A stretch of DNA of 64,000 nucleotides, from the NCBI GenBank assembly GCA_022575985.1, contig JAKSXM010000007.1:36086501-36150500 (forward strand), in the 5' to 3' direction. Positions 35,576 through 47,625 of this stretch are shown here, one piece after another. Source of the DNA: Anagrus nilaparvatae (lineage: Eukaryota > Arthropoda > Insecta > Hymenoptera > Mymaridae). The position numbers and the translations under genes were made by a program. Below the pieces are notes generated by a model. It saw only the letters and a list, made by a program, of their open reading frames with translations. It did not search any database and had not been told where the DNA came from. Within the stretch, counting starts at the first letter, position 1. Each line of letters starts with the position of its first letter.

Positions 35576-37110
35576 CAAAATTTTTTTCACCAAAAAAGCT
35601 CGAGGTACTTTTTTTTTTTTTAATTTGGATGTAATACCTCATTTATTTCCACGAAAGTACTTATATTTGAAAGTATGGTTTTTACTCGATATCTCGAATC
35701 TGATACTTAATTTTTTGAAAATTTTTTTCCCAAAATTTTTTTCATAAAAAAATACAAAAAACACCAATTTTTTTTTTTCTTTGAACGTAGTACATAATTT
35801 GCTTCCATGGAAGTACTAGTTCTAAGAACCTCTATAAAAGTAATTTTTTGGACCTGATACTTAATTTTTTAAAAATTTTTTTCTCAAAATTGTTTTCGCC
35901 AAAAAATATAAGAAATGCCAATTTTTTTTTTTTTTTAGGATGTAGTACTTAATGTTTTTCTACGAAAGTACGAATATTTAGAATTAACGTTTTTAAATGA
36001 TTATTTCATGTGATACGTAATTTTTCGAAATTTTTTTTTTCAAAATTTTTTTAATAAAAAAATTAAAAAAATACAATAATTTTTTTTCTTTTTGGACGTA
36101 ATACCTAATTTATTTCTAGGAAAGTTCTAATATCCAGAATCATCGTTTTGAAAGGATTTCTCCATTTGATATGTAATTTTCCGAAATTTATTTTTCAAAA
36201 TTTTTTGTATAAAAAGATTAAAAAAACACAATAATTTTTTTTCTTTTTGGACGTAGTACTTAATTTATTTCTATGAAATTACTAATATCCAGAATTATGG
36301 TTTTAAAGGATTTCTCCATCTTATATGTAATTTTTTTGAAATTTTTTTTTTGAAATTTTTTGTATAGAAAAATTAAAAAAACATAATAATTTTTTTTCTT
36401 TTTGGACTTAGTACTTAATTTATTTATATGAAAGTACTAATATCTAGAATTATCGTTTTTAAAGGAATTCTCCATCTGATACGTAATTTTTGTAAATTTT
36501 TTTTTTCAAAATTTTTCGTATAAAGAAATTAAAAAAACACAATAATTTTTTTTATTTTTGGACGTAATACCTAATTTATTTCTAGGAAAGTTCTAATATC
36601 CAGAATCATCGTTTTTAAAGGTTTTCTCCATTTGATATGTAATTTTTCGAAATTTTTTTTTTCAACATTTTTTGTATAAAAAGATTAAAAAAACACAATA
36701 ATTTTTTTTCTTTTTGGACGTATTACTTAATTTATTTCTATGAAAGTACTAATTTCCAGAATTATGGTTTTAAAGGATTTCTCCATCTTATATGTAATTT
36801 TTCGAAATTTTTTTTTTCAAAATTTTTTGTATAAAAAGATTAAAAAAACACAATAATTTTTTTTCTTTTTGGACGTATTACTTAATTTATTTCTATGAAA
36901 GTACTAATTTCCAGAATTATGGTTTTAAAGGATTTCTCCATCTTATATGTAATTTTTCGAAATTTTTTTTTTCAAAATTTTTTGTATAAAAAAATTAAAA
37001 AAACACAATAATTTTTTTTCTTTTTGGACTTAGTACTTAATTTATTTATATGAAAGTACTAATATCCAGAATTATGGTTTTAAAGGATTTCTCTATCTAT
37101 GATCACGGTA
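35370..37110. repeat. 156-bp satellite, right arm of giant inverted repeat 1
   Basis: Inverted version of the 33300-34865 arm. It starts with the GAGGAACC repeat and its (TG)n/(TATG)n tract, then tandem units with CTTTTTGGACGTAATACC-type boxes near 36088, 36246, 36402, 36556, 36710, 36868 and 37020. Spacing is about 156 bp. This arm has more monomers than the left one, so copy number changed after the inversion. Confidence 0.85.
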
Positions 37111-37569
37111 GGCTTAAAAAAATTTAAATCCGAAGTAAAATTACCTCGACTTTTTTTTTCTAGAAATTTTATATATCATGTGAATAGTGCGTAAAAAAAT
37201 TTTTGAGCTGATTCCCCGAGGGATTTAAATTTTTTGTGGGCGGATGTGAATTTTTGGCTGCTTTGAGATGCAATATTTTTGAAAAGTTTTTTTTAATAAA
37301 TATTATTATTTAAACAATGGGCTGTAATCTTAATTTACAACAAATATTATTGATTACAATCATGCAATTATACATACATTTTTCGTTTTTAGTAGCCGGT
37401 AAAGTAGATTATTAAGATCATTTTGTTATTAAAGTGAAAATTCTAGCGTCCATGGATTGGTCGCGCCGGCGTTAATGGATTTTAAATCATTTTTGCATAA
37501 TTAAAAAGAAACAAATGTAAAAAAAGCTAATTTTATTTTTTTTTATAAAATTTTATTTTATTAGAATAT
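37111..37569. other. Spacer between the two giant inverted repeats
   Basis: Unique-looking AT-rich sequence with small GC islands (GGTCGCGCCGGCGTTAATGG near 37459). No coding or repeat structure is supported. Confidence 0.4.
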
Positions 37570-39560
37570 ATAATTATCCCATAATAATTAAAATATTGGG
37601 TAACATGATTTTTTTTGTTTTGTCAAAGAAATGGTTGGTAACGATGCGAAAATTACAAATATTCGCTCAATTATTATAAAAAGATAGGAGCTTTTACCAG
37701 AATTTATAATAATTTCTTATAATTTATTTTCTCAGTGTACTTCTTGCATTTGACCAATCTTCCGCAACAATGATAATAATAATAATAATAATATTTTGTA
37801 ATAAAAAAAATAACCACATTAATTGCTTCAAGATTTTAACATTATTTATATTATTTCTATTATCACAAAATAATAAATTATTTAATTCTATAAATTTTTT
37901 GATTCTTTGAAAAATGCCAATATAACTTTTAAATCTTAATTTTAAAATGCAAACATAACCATTTAATATTTTTAGGCTGTTTATTATTGTTTATAATTTC
38001 ATTAAGCTGCATACATAAATGAACATAGCAACGAGCAAAATAATCCAAGGAAGTCGAAAAGAGGCAAGATTTCCATCACTCTTTCTTATGTGTTATAATT
38101 TATATCAAAGTAAAAAAAAAAATTGTGATCGGATACAAAAAATTACTATAAACTAAATTTCTAAAACTTGTACTCTCATTAAAATAAATTAGATATGTCC
38201 AAAACGAAAAATAAATTTGATGTTTTATGTATTTTTTTGTAACGAAGATTTTGGAGAAAAAAATTTTCAAAAAATTAATTATCAGATTCAAGATATCGAG
38301 TAAAAACCATACTTTCATGTATAAGTACTTTCATGGAAATGAATGAGGTATTTCATCCAAATTAAAAAAAAAAAAAGTATTTTGAGATTTTTTTAGAAAA
38401 TGATAAATAAAAAAATTTTTGGAAAAAAAAGTTAGGTATTCATTCGATAATTGTTTTGGAATATCACTGGTTACAATATTTAAAAATATTAGTACTTTCA
38501 TAGAATTAAAAGAGGTATTACACCAAAAAAATATTGCAATTTTTTTTATTTTTCTTTTTTTTTAATTTTGACAAAAAAAATTTTGAAAAAATTCAGTATC
38601 AGTTCCAAAAAATTACTGTAAACGAGGTTCTTAAAACAAGTACTTCCATGGAAATAAATTAGGTACTACGTCCAAAAAGAAAAAAAAGTTTCGTATTTTT
38701 TGTATTTTTTTGTGAAAAAAATTTTAGAAAAAAAATTTTCAGAAAATTAAGTATCCGATTCGAGATATCATTTGAAAACTATACTTTCAAATATAAGTAC
38801 TTTCATGGAAATAAATGAGGTATTACATCCAAATTAAAAAAAAAAAGGGGGGGTTAGAGATTTTTTGATAAAAAAATGTTTGAAAAAAAAATTATGTCTT
38901 AATTCGATAATGGTTTTGAAATATCACTAGTTACAATATTTTCAGATATTAGTACTTTCATAGAATTAAATGAGGTATTACACCCAAAAAAAAAAAAAAT
39001 ATTGCATTTTTTTTTATTTTTCTATTTTTTTAATTTTGACAAAAAGAATTTTGAAAAAATTCAGTATCAGATCCAAAAAATAACAATAAACAAGGTTCTT
39101 AAAACTAGTACTTCCATGGAAATAAATTAGGTACTAAGTCAAAAAGAAAAAAAAAATTTGTATTTTTTGTATTTTTTTGTGAAAAAAATTTTAGAAAAAA
39201 AATTTTCAGAAAATTAAGTATCCGATTCGAGATATCATGTAAAAACCATACTTTTAAATATAAGTACTTTGATGGAAATAAATGAGGTATTACATCCAAA
39301 TCAAAAAAAAAAAAAGTACCTCGAGCTTTTTTGGTGAAAAAATTTTTGAAAAAAAAATTAGGTCTTAATTCCATAATACTTGTGAAATATCACCGATTAC
39401 ATGCATACGTATACACACACACACACACACATACAGACTTTTTTTAAAAACAGGTTTTTTAGCTTCCTGGGGTCCCAAAACGTGCTTATATGCCAAAAAA
39501 TAGAAAATCAAATTTTTACCTAACACAATGGTTCCTCTTTGAGGAACCAAAATTATTGGT
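37570..39560. repeat. Left arm of giant inverted repeat 2
   Basis: Starts with a segment containing CAAAGAAATGGTTGG and GCAAACATAACCATTTAATA. It continues with AGGCAAGATTTCCATCACTC, then satellite-like units with GGTATTACATCCAAATTAAA, TTAAGTATCCGATTCGAGAT and TACTTCCATGGAAATAAATT. A GAGGAACC repeat copy lies at its inner end (about 39360-39550). The same elements occur inverted on the other side of about 39600. A (TAA)n tract lies at about 37770-37792. Confidence 0.82.
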
Positions 39561-39599
39561 CCGATTTCAAATGATTTTTGCAATTTTTTTATAAATATG

Positions 39600-40101
39600 G
39601 ATTATATTTATTATATTTATTATATTTATTATATTTATCATTTTCTAAAAAAATCTCAAAATACTTTTTTTTTTTTTAATTTGGATGTAATACCTCATTC
39701 ATTTCCATGAAATTACTTATATTTGAAATTATGATTTTTACTCGATATCTTGAATCTGATAATTAATTTTTTGAAAATTTTTTTCTCCAAAATCTTCGTC
39801 ACAAAAAAATACATAAAACACCAAATTTATTTTTCGTTTTGGACATATCTAATTTATTTTAATGAGAGTACATGTTTTAGAAATTTAGTTTATAGTAGTT
39901 TTTTGTATCCGATCACAATTTTTTTTTTTATTTTGATATATCACAATTATAACACACAAGAAAGAGTGATGGAAATCTTGCCTCTTTTTGACTTCTTTGG
40001 AGGAACCATTGTGTTAGGTCAAAATTTGATGTTCTATTTTTTGGCATATAAGCACGTTTTGGGACCCCAGGAAGCTAAAAAACCTGTTTTTAAAAAAAGT
40101 C

Positions 40102-40147
<46 letters not shown>

Positions 40148-41700
40148 TATGTATGTAATCGGTGATATTTCACAAATATTATGGAATTAAGACCTAATTT
40201 TTTTTTCAAAAATTTTTTCACCAAAAAAGCTCGAGGTACTTTTTTTTTTTTTTGATTTGGATGTAATACCTCATTTATTTCCATGAAACTACTTATATTT
40301 GAAAGTATGGTTTTTACATGATATCTCGAATCGGATACTTAATTTTCTGAAAATTTTTTTTTCTAAAAATTTTTTCACAAAAAAATACAAAAAATACAAA
40401 TTTTTTTTTTCTTTTTGGACGTAGTACCTAATTTATTTCCATGGAAGTACTAGTTTTAAGAACCTTGTTTATTGTAATTTTTTGGATCTGATACTTAATT
40501 TTTTCAAAATTTTTTTTGTCAAAATTAAAAAAAAAGAAAAATAAAAAAAACTGCAATATATTTTTTTTTGTTGGTGTAATACCTCATTTAATTCTATGAA
40601 AGTACTAATATCTGAAAATATTGTAACTAGTGATATTTCAAAACCATTATCGAATTAAGACCTAATTTTTTTTTCAAACATTTTTTTATCAAAAAATTTC
40701 AAACCCCCCCTTTTTTTTTTATTTTGGATGTAATACCTCATTTATTTCCATAAAAGTACTTATACTTGAAAGTATGGTTTTTACTTGATATCTCCAATCT
40801 GATACTTAATTTTTTGAAAATTTTTTTCCTAAAATTTTTTTCACAAAAAAATACAAAAAATACGAAACTTTTTTTTCTTTTTGGACGTAGTACCTAATTT
40901 ATTTCCATGGAAGTACTAGTTTTAAGAACCTCGTTTACAGTAATTTTTTGGAATTGATACTTAATTTTTTCAAAATTTTTTTTGTCAAAATTAAAAAAAA
41001 AGAAAAATAAAAAAAATTGCAATATTTTTTTGGTGTAATACCTCTTTTAATTCTATGAAAGTACTAATATTTTAAAATATTGTAACCAGCGATATTCCAA
41101 AACAATTATCGAACGAATACCTAACTTTTTTTTCCAAAAATTTTTTTATTAAAAAAATCTCAAAATACTTTTTTTTTTTTTAATTTGGATGCAATACCTC
41201 ATTCATTTCCATGAAAGTACTTATACTTGAAAGTATGGTTTTTACTCGATATCTTGAATCTGATAATTAATTTTTTGAAAATTTTTTTCTTCAAAATCTT
41301 CGTTACAAAAAAATACATAAAACATCAAATTTATTTTTCGTATTGGACATATCTAATTTATTTTAATGAGAGTACAAATTTTATAAATTTAGTTTATAGT
41401 AATTTTTTGTATCCGGTCACAATTTTTTTTTTATTTTGATATAAATTATAACACACAAGAAAGAATGATGGAAATCTTGCCTCTTTTTGACTTCCTCGGA
41501 TTATTTTGTTCGTTGCTATGTTTATTTATGTATGCAGGTTAATGAAATTATAAACAATTATAATAAACAGCCTAAAAATATTAAATGGTTATGTTTGCAT
41601 TTTAAAATTAAGATGCCAACCATTTTAAAATTAAGTTGCCAACCATTTCTTTGACAAAACAAAAAAATCATGTTCAATCATGTTCAATATTTTAATTATT
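39600..41700. repeat. Right arm of giant inverted repeat 2
   Basis: Inverted counterpart of 37570-39560. The AAGAAAGAGTGATGGAAATC segment appears twice here (about 39958 and 41458), once on each side of a GAGGAACC copy. Part of the arm is therefore duplicated. It ends with GTTATGTTTGCATTTTAAAA near 41590, which matches the outer end of the left arm. Confidence 0.82.
40102..40145. repeat. (GT)n microsatellite
   Basis: About 20 GT units followed by (GTAT)n lie inside the plus-strand GAGGAACC copy. The mirrored (CA)n in the inverted copy at about 39413-39432 is shorter. Confidence 0.95.
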
Positions 41701-41739
41701 AAGAGATAAAATTTTTTGAAATAATAACAGCCTTTACGA

Positions 41740-42230
41740 GCAAAATTAAAAAAATATTTTATTGCAAAAGTCATACTGATTGTCCGAAACTTTATAAATT
41801 TCATAATATTTCATTTCTGTGTTTTAAACACGAAATAAATAAATTTATTAAAAAAATATTTTATTGCAAAAGTCATACTGATTGTCCGAAACTTTATAAA
41901 TTTCATAATATTTCATTTCTGTGTTTTAAACACGAAATACATAAATTTATTAAAAAAATATTTTATTGCAAAAGTCATATTGTTTGTCCTAAACTTTATC
42001 AATTTCCTAAAATTTCATTTGTGTGTTTAAAAAAAAAAATTTTTAATTTAAAAATTAAAAAATTAAAAAATTAAACAATTTAAGAATTAAAAAATTTCAT
42101 AAAATTTCATTCGTTTGTCTTAAACATGAAAAAATAAAAATTTCAAAAAAAAATCTTTTATTGCAAAAGTCATATTGATTGTTCACAGCTTGACAAAAGT
42201 AGAAATTTTTTAATATATATTTTTTGTTAT
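41740..42230. repeat. About 105-bp tandem repeat, three good units plus decayed ends
   Basis: ATTTTATTGCAAAAGTCATA, CTGATTGTCCGAAACTTTAT and ATTTCTGTGTTTTAAACACG recur at about 41758, 41859 and 41962, with a fourth broken unit near 42110-42190. The first two units are almost identical. Confidence 0.85.
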
Positions 42231-42289
42231 ATAAAATAATATAATAATATATATATTTTGTCTCAGATATTAATTTTTTAAAAGATAAA

Positions 42290-42660
42290 TTTTTTTGTAA
42301 TTTAACGTAAATTGGTTTTCTAGAGATTGCTCTTTAATGAAAGGCTTAAATTAAAAACCAAAAAAACTTGTTTTAGATAACGCACTAACAAATACATAGC
42401 ACTTTAGTTTGATCGTTTTGGTGACCTAGATTTTGAGTTACACACTGATTAGGGTGACAACTTTTTTAAATTATTTCATTTTAAATTGGTTTTCTAGAGA
42501 TTTCTCTTTAATGAAAGGGTTAAATTAAAAACCAACAAAACTTGTTTTAGATAACGCACTAACAAATACATAGAACTTTAGTTTGATCGTTTTGGTGATA
42601 TAGATTTTGAGTTACACACTGATTAGGGTGACAATTTTTTTAAATTATTTCATTTTAATA
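42290..42660. repeat. Two-unit tandem repeat of about 177 bp
   Basis: TAAATTGGTTTTCTAGAGAT through GATTAGGGTGACAA is present twice, near 42310-42460 and 42485-42635. There are only a few differences (GCTCTTT against TCTCTTT; GACCTAG against GATATAG). Confidence 0.85.
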
Positions 42661-42669
42661 TATATAGGA

Positions 42670-43047
42670 TATTTTTCAAGATTTTTTATTTAACTTATAA
42701 TTTTCAAAATATCGATTTATTCAGGGAAAAATTAAGAAAATAAAAAACTTTTCAGTGAATCCATGCTAAATAATGTCCTAAATATTATCTTCGAAGATTT
42801 TTAAAATTCTGAAATTATATAAAAAAGTCTTATTTAATTTAGTACCTCAAAAATAATAGAAATTTCCAGCTCTAATAGCTCCGTCTGCAGTCATAAATTG
42901 TCAATTTTTTTTTAAAATTCTTATGGACATGTAACTTGATTAATGAGTATCAGAATCATAGTTTCCAGAAGTTTCGATTATAAGCCTAACACTGGCATAA
43001 CCTAAGGAATTAGGCGATATAAAAAATATTTAATGAATTTTTTTTAG
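42670..43047. repeat. Inverted repeat arm, left (partner about 48930-49320)
   Basis: Sequence with TTCCAGCTCTAATAGCTCCG, TCTGCAGTCA and CATGTAACTTGATTAATGAG is found inverted at about 48980-49310 (CTGCAGACGGAGCTATTAGA). The pair brackets element A, but the right arm begins almost 900 bp beyond it. The arms belong to an older structure that element A inserted beside. Confidence 0.75.
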
Positions 43048-43051
43048 AAAC

Positions 43052-43513
43052 TGTTATGCGCCAACGCCCAATATTTCGTAATTACTTTTAAATGAATGTT
43101 CTAAATTATTTTATAAGATTTCAAAATTTGTAATTTCATTATTTAAGCAGTTTTGTTAATTATGTCAAATACCTCAGTTTTTATCAGCAAATATTTTTAT
43201 AAATTAATAAGAATTACCAAATGTCGCAAACATATTTGTCAATATTATAAATAAATTGTCCTCATTAGATTAAATATAAAAGGATGTAAAAATTATAAAA
43301 GTGAGCTCAGTTCGCTTTTTAAAATTAATCTGTAAAGTCAGTTTTAGTTAATAAAATCATTTTGTTTAAATTCGGAATTTAAGTGTTCATTATTTAATCT
43401 CCAATACTAAATGAGTAAGTAAATTAATTTAATTTTTATCTAATTTATCAATCATAACCACTAGATCATATCCTAACTAATAATAAATAAATTATGATTT
43501 TATTATCATAACA
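43052..43513 (+). repeat. Element A 5' LTR
   Basis: Contains a likely core promoter, TATAAAAGTGAGCTCAGTTC (TATA box followed by the arthropod initiator TCAGTT), plus AATAAA-type signals near its end. Same length as, and as read identical to, the 3' LTR. Confidence 0.9.
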
Positions 43514-43515
43514 AT

Positions 43516-43567
43516 TGGTTCCAATACCGGTTTTCTTTTATTTAATCTTAGAAAATCAGAATCGAAC
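43516..43567 (+). promoter_or_regulatory. Split tRNA-Glu primer-binding site with intervening hairpin
   Basis: Box 1, TGGTTCCAATACCGG (43516-43530), matches the complement of the insect tRNA-Glu 3' end with one mismatch. A hairpin follows (TTTTCT 43531-43536 pairing with AGAAAA 43550-43555). Box 2, GAATCGAAC (43559-43567), is complementary to the T-arm sequence next to the region bound by box 1. The tRNA identity is from memory of insect tRNA-Glu, not a search. Confidence 0.7.
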
Positions 43568-43664
43568 TTAGGATTTTTTTTTTTTTTAAAGGCCAGATAT
43601 ATTATAATTATAATTTTTTTTTTTCTCTCTTCTTTCATTAAACTTTAAACCCAATTTTATTAAA

Positions 43665-43979
43665 ATGGAAAAAAATAAGAATGTTAGAAGTAAATCAAAT
43701 AAAATTAATCATAAAGATTTTAATTTTTGTTTATACTGTGACAAAATTGGTCATGATATACAAAATTGTAGGAATTTTCATGCTCATAAGCTTAAGTCAG
43801 CAAAAGATAAAATTGTTCATAATATTTTGTTTAATAGGGAAAACTTATTGCAAAATCATAAAAATTATACTACTAAGTGTTACTTTCGTAAAATATTAGG
43901 GCATAAAACCGAATTCTGTAAATTTTTAATTTACAAAATAACAGAAAACTTTAAAAAAACTGGCACTTTTGAAATATAA
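43665..43979 (+). CDS. Small zinc-knuckle (nucleocapsid-like) protein of element A
   Basis: 104 residues, basic, starting 98 nt after box 2 of the primer site. One canonical knuckle, CLYCDKIGHDIQNC (C-X2-C-X4-H-X4-C), is followed by a second in which the second Cys is Arg (CYFRKILGHKTEFC). No capsid or protease region is present. By family knowledge such a protein could bind element RNA for packaging or chaperoning, but that role is inference. It may also be the shrunken remnant of a gag gene. Codon use is as AT-rich as the surroundings. Confidence 0.55.
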   Translation: MEKNKNVRSKSNKINHKDFNFCLYCDKIGHDIQNCRNFHAHKLKSAKDKIVHNILFNRENLLQNHKNYTTKCYFRKILGHKTEFCKFLIYKITENFKKTGTFEI

Positions 43980-43999
43980 TTATTAAATGTTACATAGAT

Positions 44000-46900
44000 T
44001 TTAATTTTATTTACAACTAAGGGAATTTAATTTCAATTTTTTATTCTTAATTCTGTTCCATACAAGATTAACATGGGTGATTTTACTAATCAATAAATAA
44101 ATAATAACCTAATTTAAATTTAAATATCAAGTCAATGCGTATAATTCATTACTTTTATTCATTTTGCATTTCTGTTATATTATTTCTTATAACATAATAT
44201 TAACACTTACACATCTTTAATAATATGCTTTATTTTGCAGTATTACATAATCAATAGTATATAAATTTAAATTTTTGATTTAAAAGCATTTTCAATTTTT
44301 TTTACTTTTACAAGACTTTCATTTTATATGAAAATCACTAAGAAAACAATAAAACGAAATAATTTCCAATTATAATTTGTCTCTATCTTCAAATTTAAAA
44401 TAAAAATAATTTCTTTATTTACCTTTTAATTGTATTAATATTAGCTTATAAAATAAAATTTCAAATGAACTTAATTTTTTTTTTATATATTAAAGCACAT
44501 ACTTTTACTATCGTAAGCAAAAAAATCATGAAATATACGTTAATGTTTATATGCAATTAAAGTGTCATATTATAGCAAAATCCATAAGTTGATTACAGTA
44601 CTAAATAAATTTTTTTTTCTAAATAATATCGTGAATTGTAGAGTAATTATAGCATTTACTACAGGCCTTAGAGTGATCACATAAGAATAAAATATAGTTG
44701 TTGATGATTTATTACAATAAGCCGCGCATACATAAAGCCACGCATTACATAAGCCGTGCACACAGATAATTCTTACTATGATAAGAATAAGATATAGTTG
44801 TTGATGATTTATTACAATAAGCCGCGCATACATAAAGCCACGCATATACATAAGCCGTGCACACAAATAACGAATTACTATGAATGAATTATTAGTTAAT
44901 AAGTAAGAGAAATTTTGTTTGATTGTTAGTGAAAGTAACTGATAACATAATTTGCGATTATAGAATTTTTTTTTATGGTTATAGTGACAGTAACCAGGGA
45001 ATTTTCTGTCAATCATAACATTAGGTTTAATAAAGCTAAACTCTTCACGATATAATTTTTGTATAAAATATATAAATGTATAAAATAATTTTTTTTTTGT
45101 TTCAAAAATGCATATAAATTTTTTCTTTTACATAAAATTTTATTAATAAAAACTAAACTACAAGCATTATTCAAATCAAAACATTCAAAATATTATTTAA
45201 TTTTTTTTTCAATAATAATAATAATCTACTAATTTATATTTTTGCATAGTCAGGAAATTATTTCGTTAATTCCATCAATAATTTTTTTTTTTCGTAAAAT
45301 AAAGCATATTCAGCAAAAATTTTATGAATTATAAAATATTAACAAACATTTCTTATGTTTCAGGTGATAATAATTACAAAACAAAAAACTCAAAAATTAC
45401 ATAATAATCATTTAACTCTTATTTTCTTTTAAGTAGAACCATTATCAATTCAATTCAAAGGTTATCGATATTCAGGTCTCAAGCAACTGTACTCAAAACA
45501 TATATACTAAATATTGATTGAAATACTAATTTTTTTTTACTATAAATAAATATTACTTAAGAAATTATTAAAGATATAAACATTAAAGAAATTAAAACAA
45601 AAAAAAAGGTAAAAGTTGAAAACACTCTTTACTTACACAAAACAATTATTATTTCAATGAATAAAATTTTAGTTTACATTATTTTTTTTCTAATATTGTT
45701 TAAACATTTAATTAAGTGGGTTTATTATTTTATAAGTATTTTATGTAACATTATTTTATTGATGCAATGAATGATTCACATTAAAATAAAGAAACAAATA
45801 CAAATAAAAAGAAATTAAATATTTAACTCTTTAGAAGTAAAAATTTTGACAATTAAATTTACCAAATTAGAAACATAAAAATTAAATTATAAATTAAAAA
45901 CATAAACAAAAATATATCGATAATAATAAATTGCTAAATTAGTAATAAGTTAGTGAAATTGTTAAAAATAACAACAATTTATTTAATGACACAGATTTAA
46001 AATTTTACACTTAAAAGATTAATGATAATAAGTATATATTTTCCACTCTCATTTACCAAACTTATATAATTTTCCAGTGTATTTTTTCTTCTCTAAATCC
46101 ATATTTTCCATTCTCCTTTACCAAACTCAGAAATTTTGCAAACAAAAACATAGTTCCAGTCAAAAATACAAAATCTAAAAAATTGAAAACCAAGATAAGT
46201 CAGTTGGGAAAGAATGCCTCAAAAGTTTAATTAAAGTCAAGATTCATCAGAATGCAGCTGAAAGATACTCGACAAAGAAATTAATATTTGTGATCCAATC
46301 AAGTACCTTGATTTATTTTACACAAGCTACCACAGCATACACACCAAAAAGATTCGTGAAAATGTAAATAATCTGTAAATATGTATATACCATACATACC
46401 AAAAGGATTTGTGAAAAATGTAATAAATCTGTAAATATGTAAATAGGTACGTAAAACATTATGTAAATATGTAAATAAGTGAATTTATATTAAGAAAGAC
46501 AACAAAAACAAAAAAAAAACAAAAAACTTAAAAACCAGTTAAAAACCATTCTGTGATAAAAATAGTTATGTATGATAAAAATAGTTATACATTCTGTGAT
46601 AAAGATAATTAAATAATCTGTGATAAAAATTTACGAATCTTTCATCAACACTATCAGATTTCAATCACAATTACTCAAGAATTTTCAAAAAAACCAACAA
46701 CCAAAAAAATTTTGAGAATATTTTCTTCTCTTCATCGATTTTCATCAAAAAACTAAAATATAAATAATTTTGTTCCAAAATTCAACACTACATTCAAAAC
46801 TCAACCTAGAATTTATGCGAAAATTTCTATAAAAGTATCCTAAAAACAAAACAACAAATACCTTAAAGTTAAAAACTCCAATCAACCTAGAATCCTTTAA

Positions 46901-47610
46901 AATCATATTTCAAAAAATAAAAATACAGAAATTTCATTAATATATAATATTATAATATCAACTATCATTTCACTAAATTATTACTATTAAATAAAGTTCA
47001 TGAAATAAAATTTCACATAAAAAATTAAACTTATAAAAAAAAACTAAATTTTTTTTTCTAACAATAAATAATTTTGCATACTTCAAAAGAAATTAAAACT
47101 GCTGAATCGTTCATTGTAATTAATAACACGTTATATTTTTATATTAACTAACAAAAATTAAATTTTATTTATTTTATAAATAATAATGTAAAATTAAACA
47201 TAACAAAATCTTTGAAAATAAATTTTTTTATTTTTGATTTTCCGAAATCAAATATTTGTTCATTACGTTTTCATATTAAAAAAAACTCCACTCACAAACT
47301 TGCTGGGGAAGAAGTAAAATGGGTAATTTTACTCAAAATCTTAAAAAAATTTTCGTTATGTTTAATTACACCTTAATCTTTAAGTAAATATCATTTTCAT
47401 CAAACCATTTAATAAAATCTGCTGTGTAAGAAATTTTTTATAAGTCACTGGACTATATACTAACACTAGAGTTTAAGAAACAACAAAATCCGATTTAGTA
47501 AGCAAAATATAAAAATATTAAAAACAATCATTCTTAATATAAAATTAATAAGTAATAATAGAAAATAAGTTTGATTTCCTAATCAAACCACAAAAACATC
47601 CTGTTTTTGA
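44000..47610. other. Non-coding interior of element A
   Basis: AT-rich sequence with no pol domain on either strand. Short local duplications occur, such as ATGTAAATAATCTGTAAATA-type units at about 46350-46450 and ATTCTGTGATAAAAATAGTT at about 46550-46620. The 148-codon minus frame at 44570-45016 spans the tandem duplication and is not treated as a gene. Confidence 0.6.
44686..44880. repeat. Tandem duplication of about 100 bp inside element A
   Basis: AAGAATAAAATATAGTTGTT through CATAAGCCGTGCACACA occurs twice with minor changes. The unit itself contains repeated CATAAGCCGCGCATACATAA-type words. Confidence 0.8.
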
Positions 47611-47625
47611 AACTAAGGGCGGAGG

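Noticed and set aside
39365..40284. ORFs with VCVCVC or THTHTH runs and the KHVLGPQEAKKPVFKKSL segment
   Set aside because: The runs are translated GT/CA microsatellite and the shared segment reflects a dispersed DNA repeat present in both orientations.
43559..43567. GAATCGAAC as part of a tRNA gene
   Set aside because: No cloverleaf can be drawn around it. It reads as the complement of a tRNA T-arm and sits beside a primer-binding site.
44570..45016. 148-codon minus-strand ORF in element A
   Set aside because: It spans a tandem duplication, repeats its own residues accordingly and has no domain.
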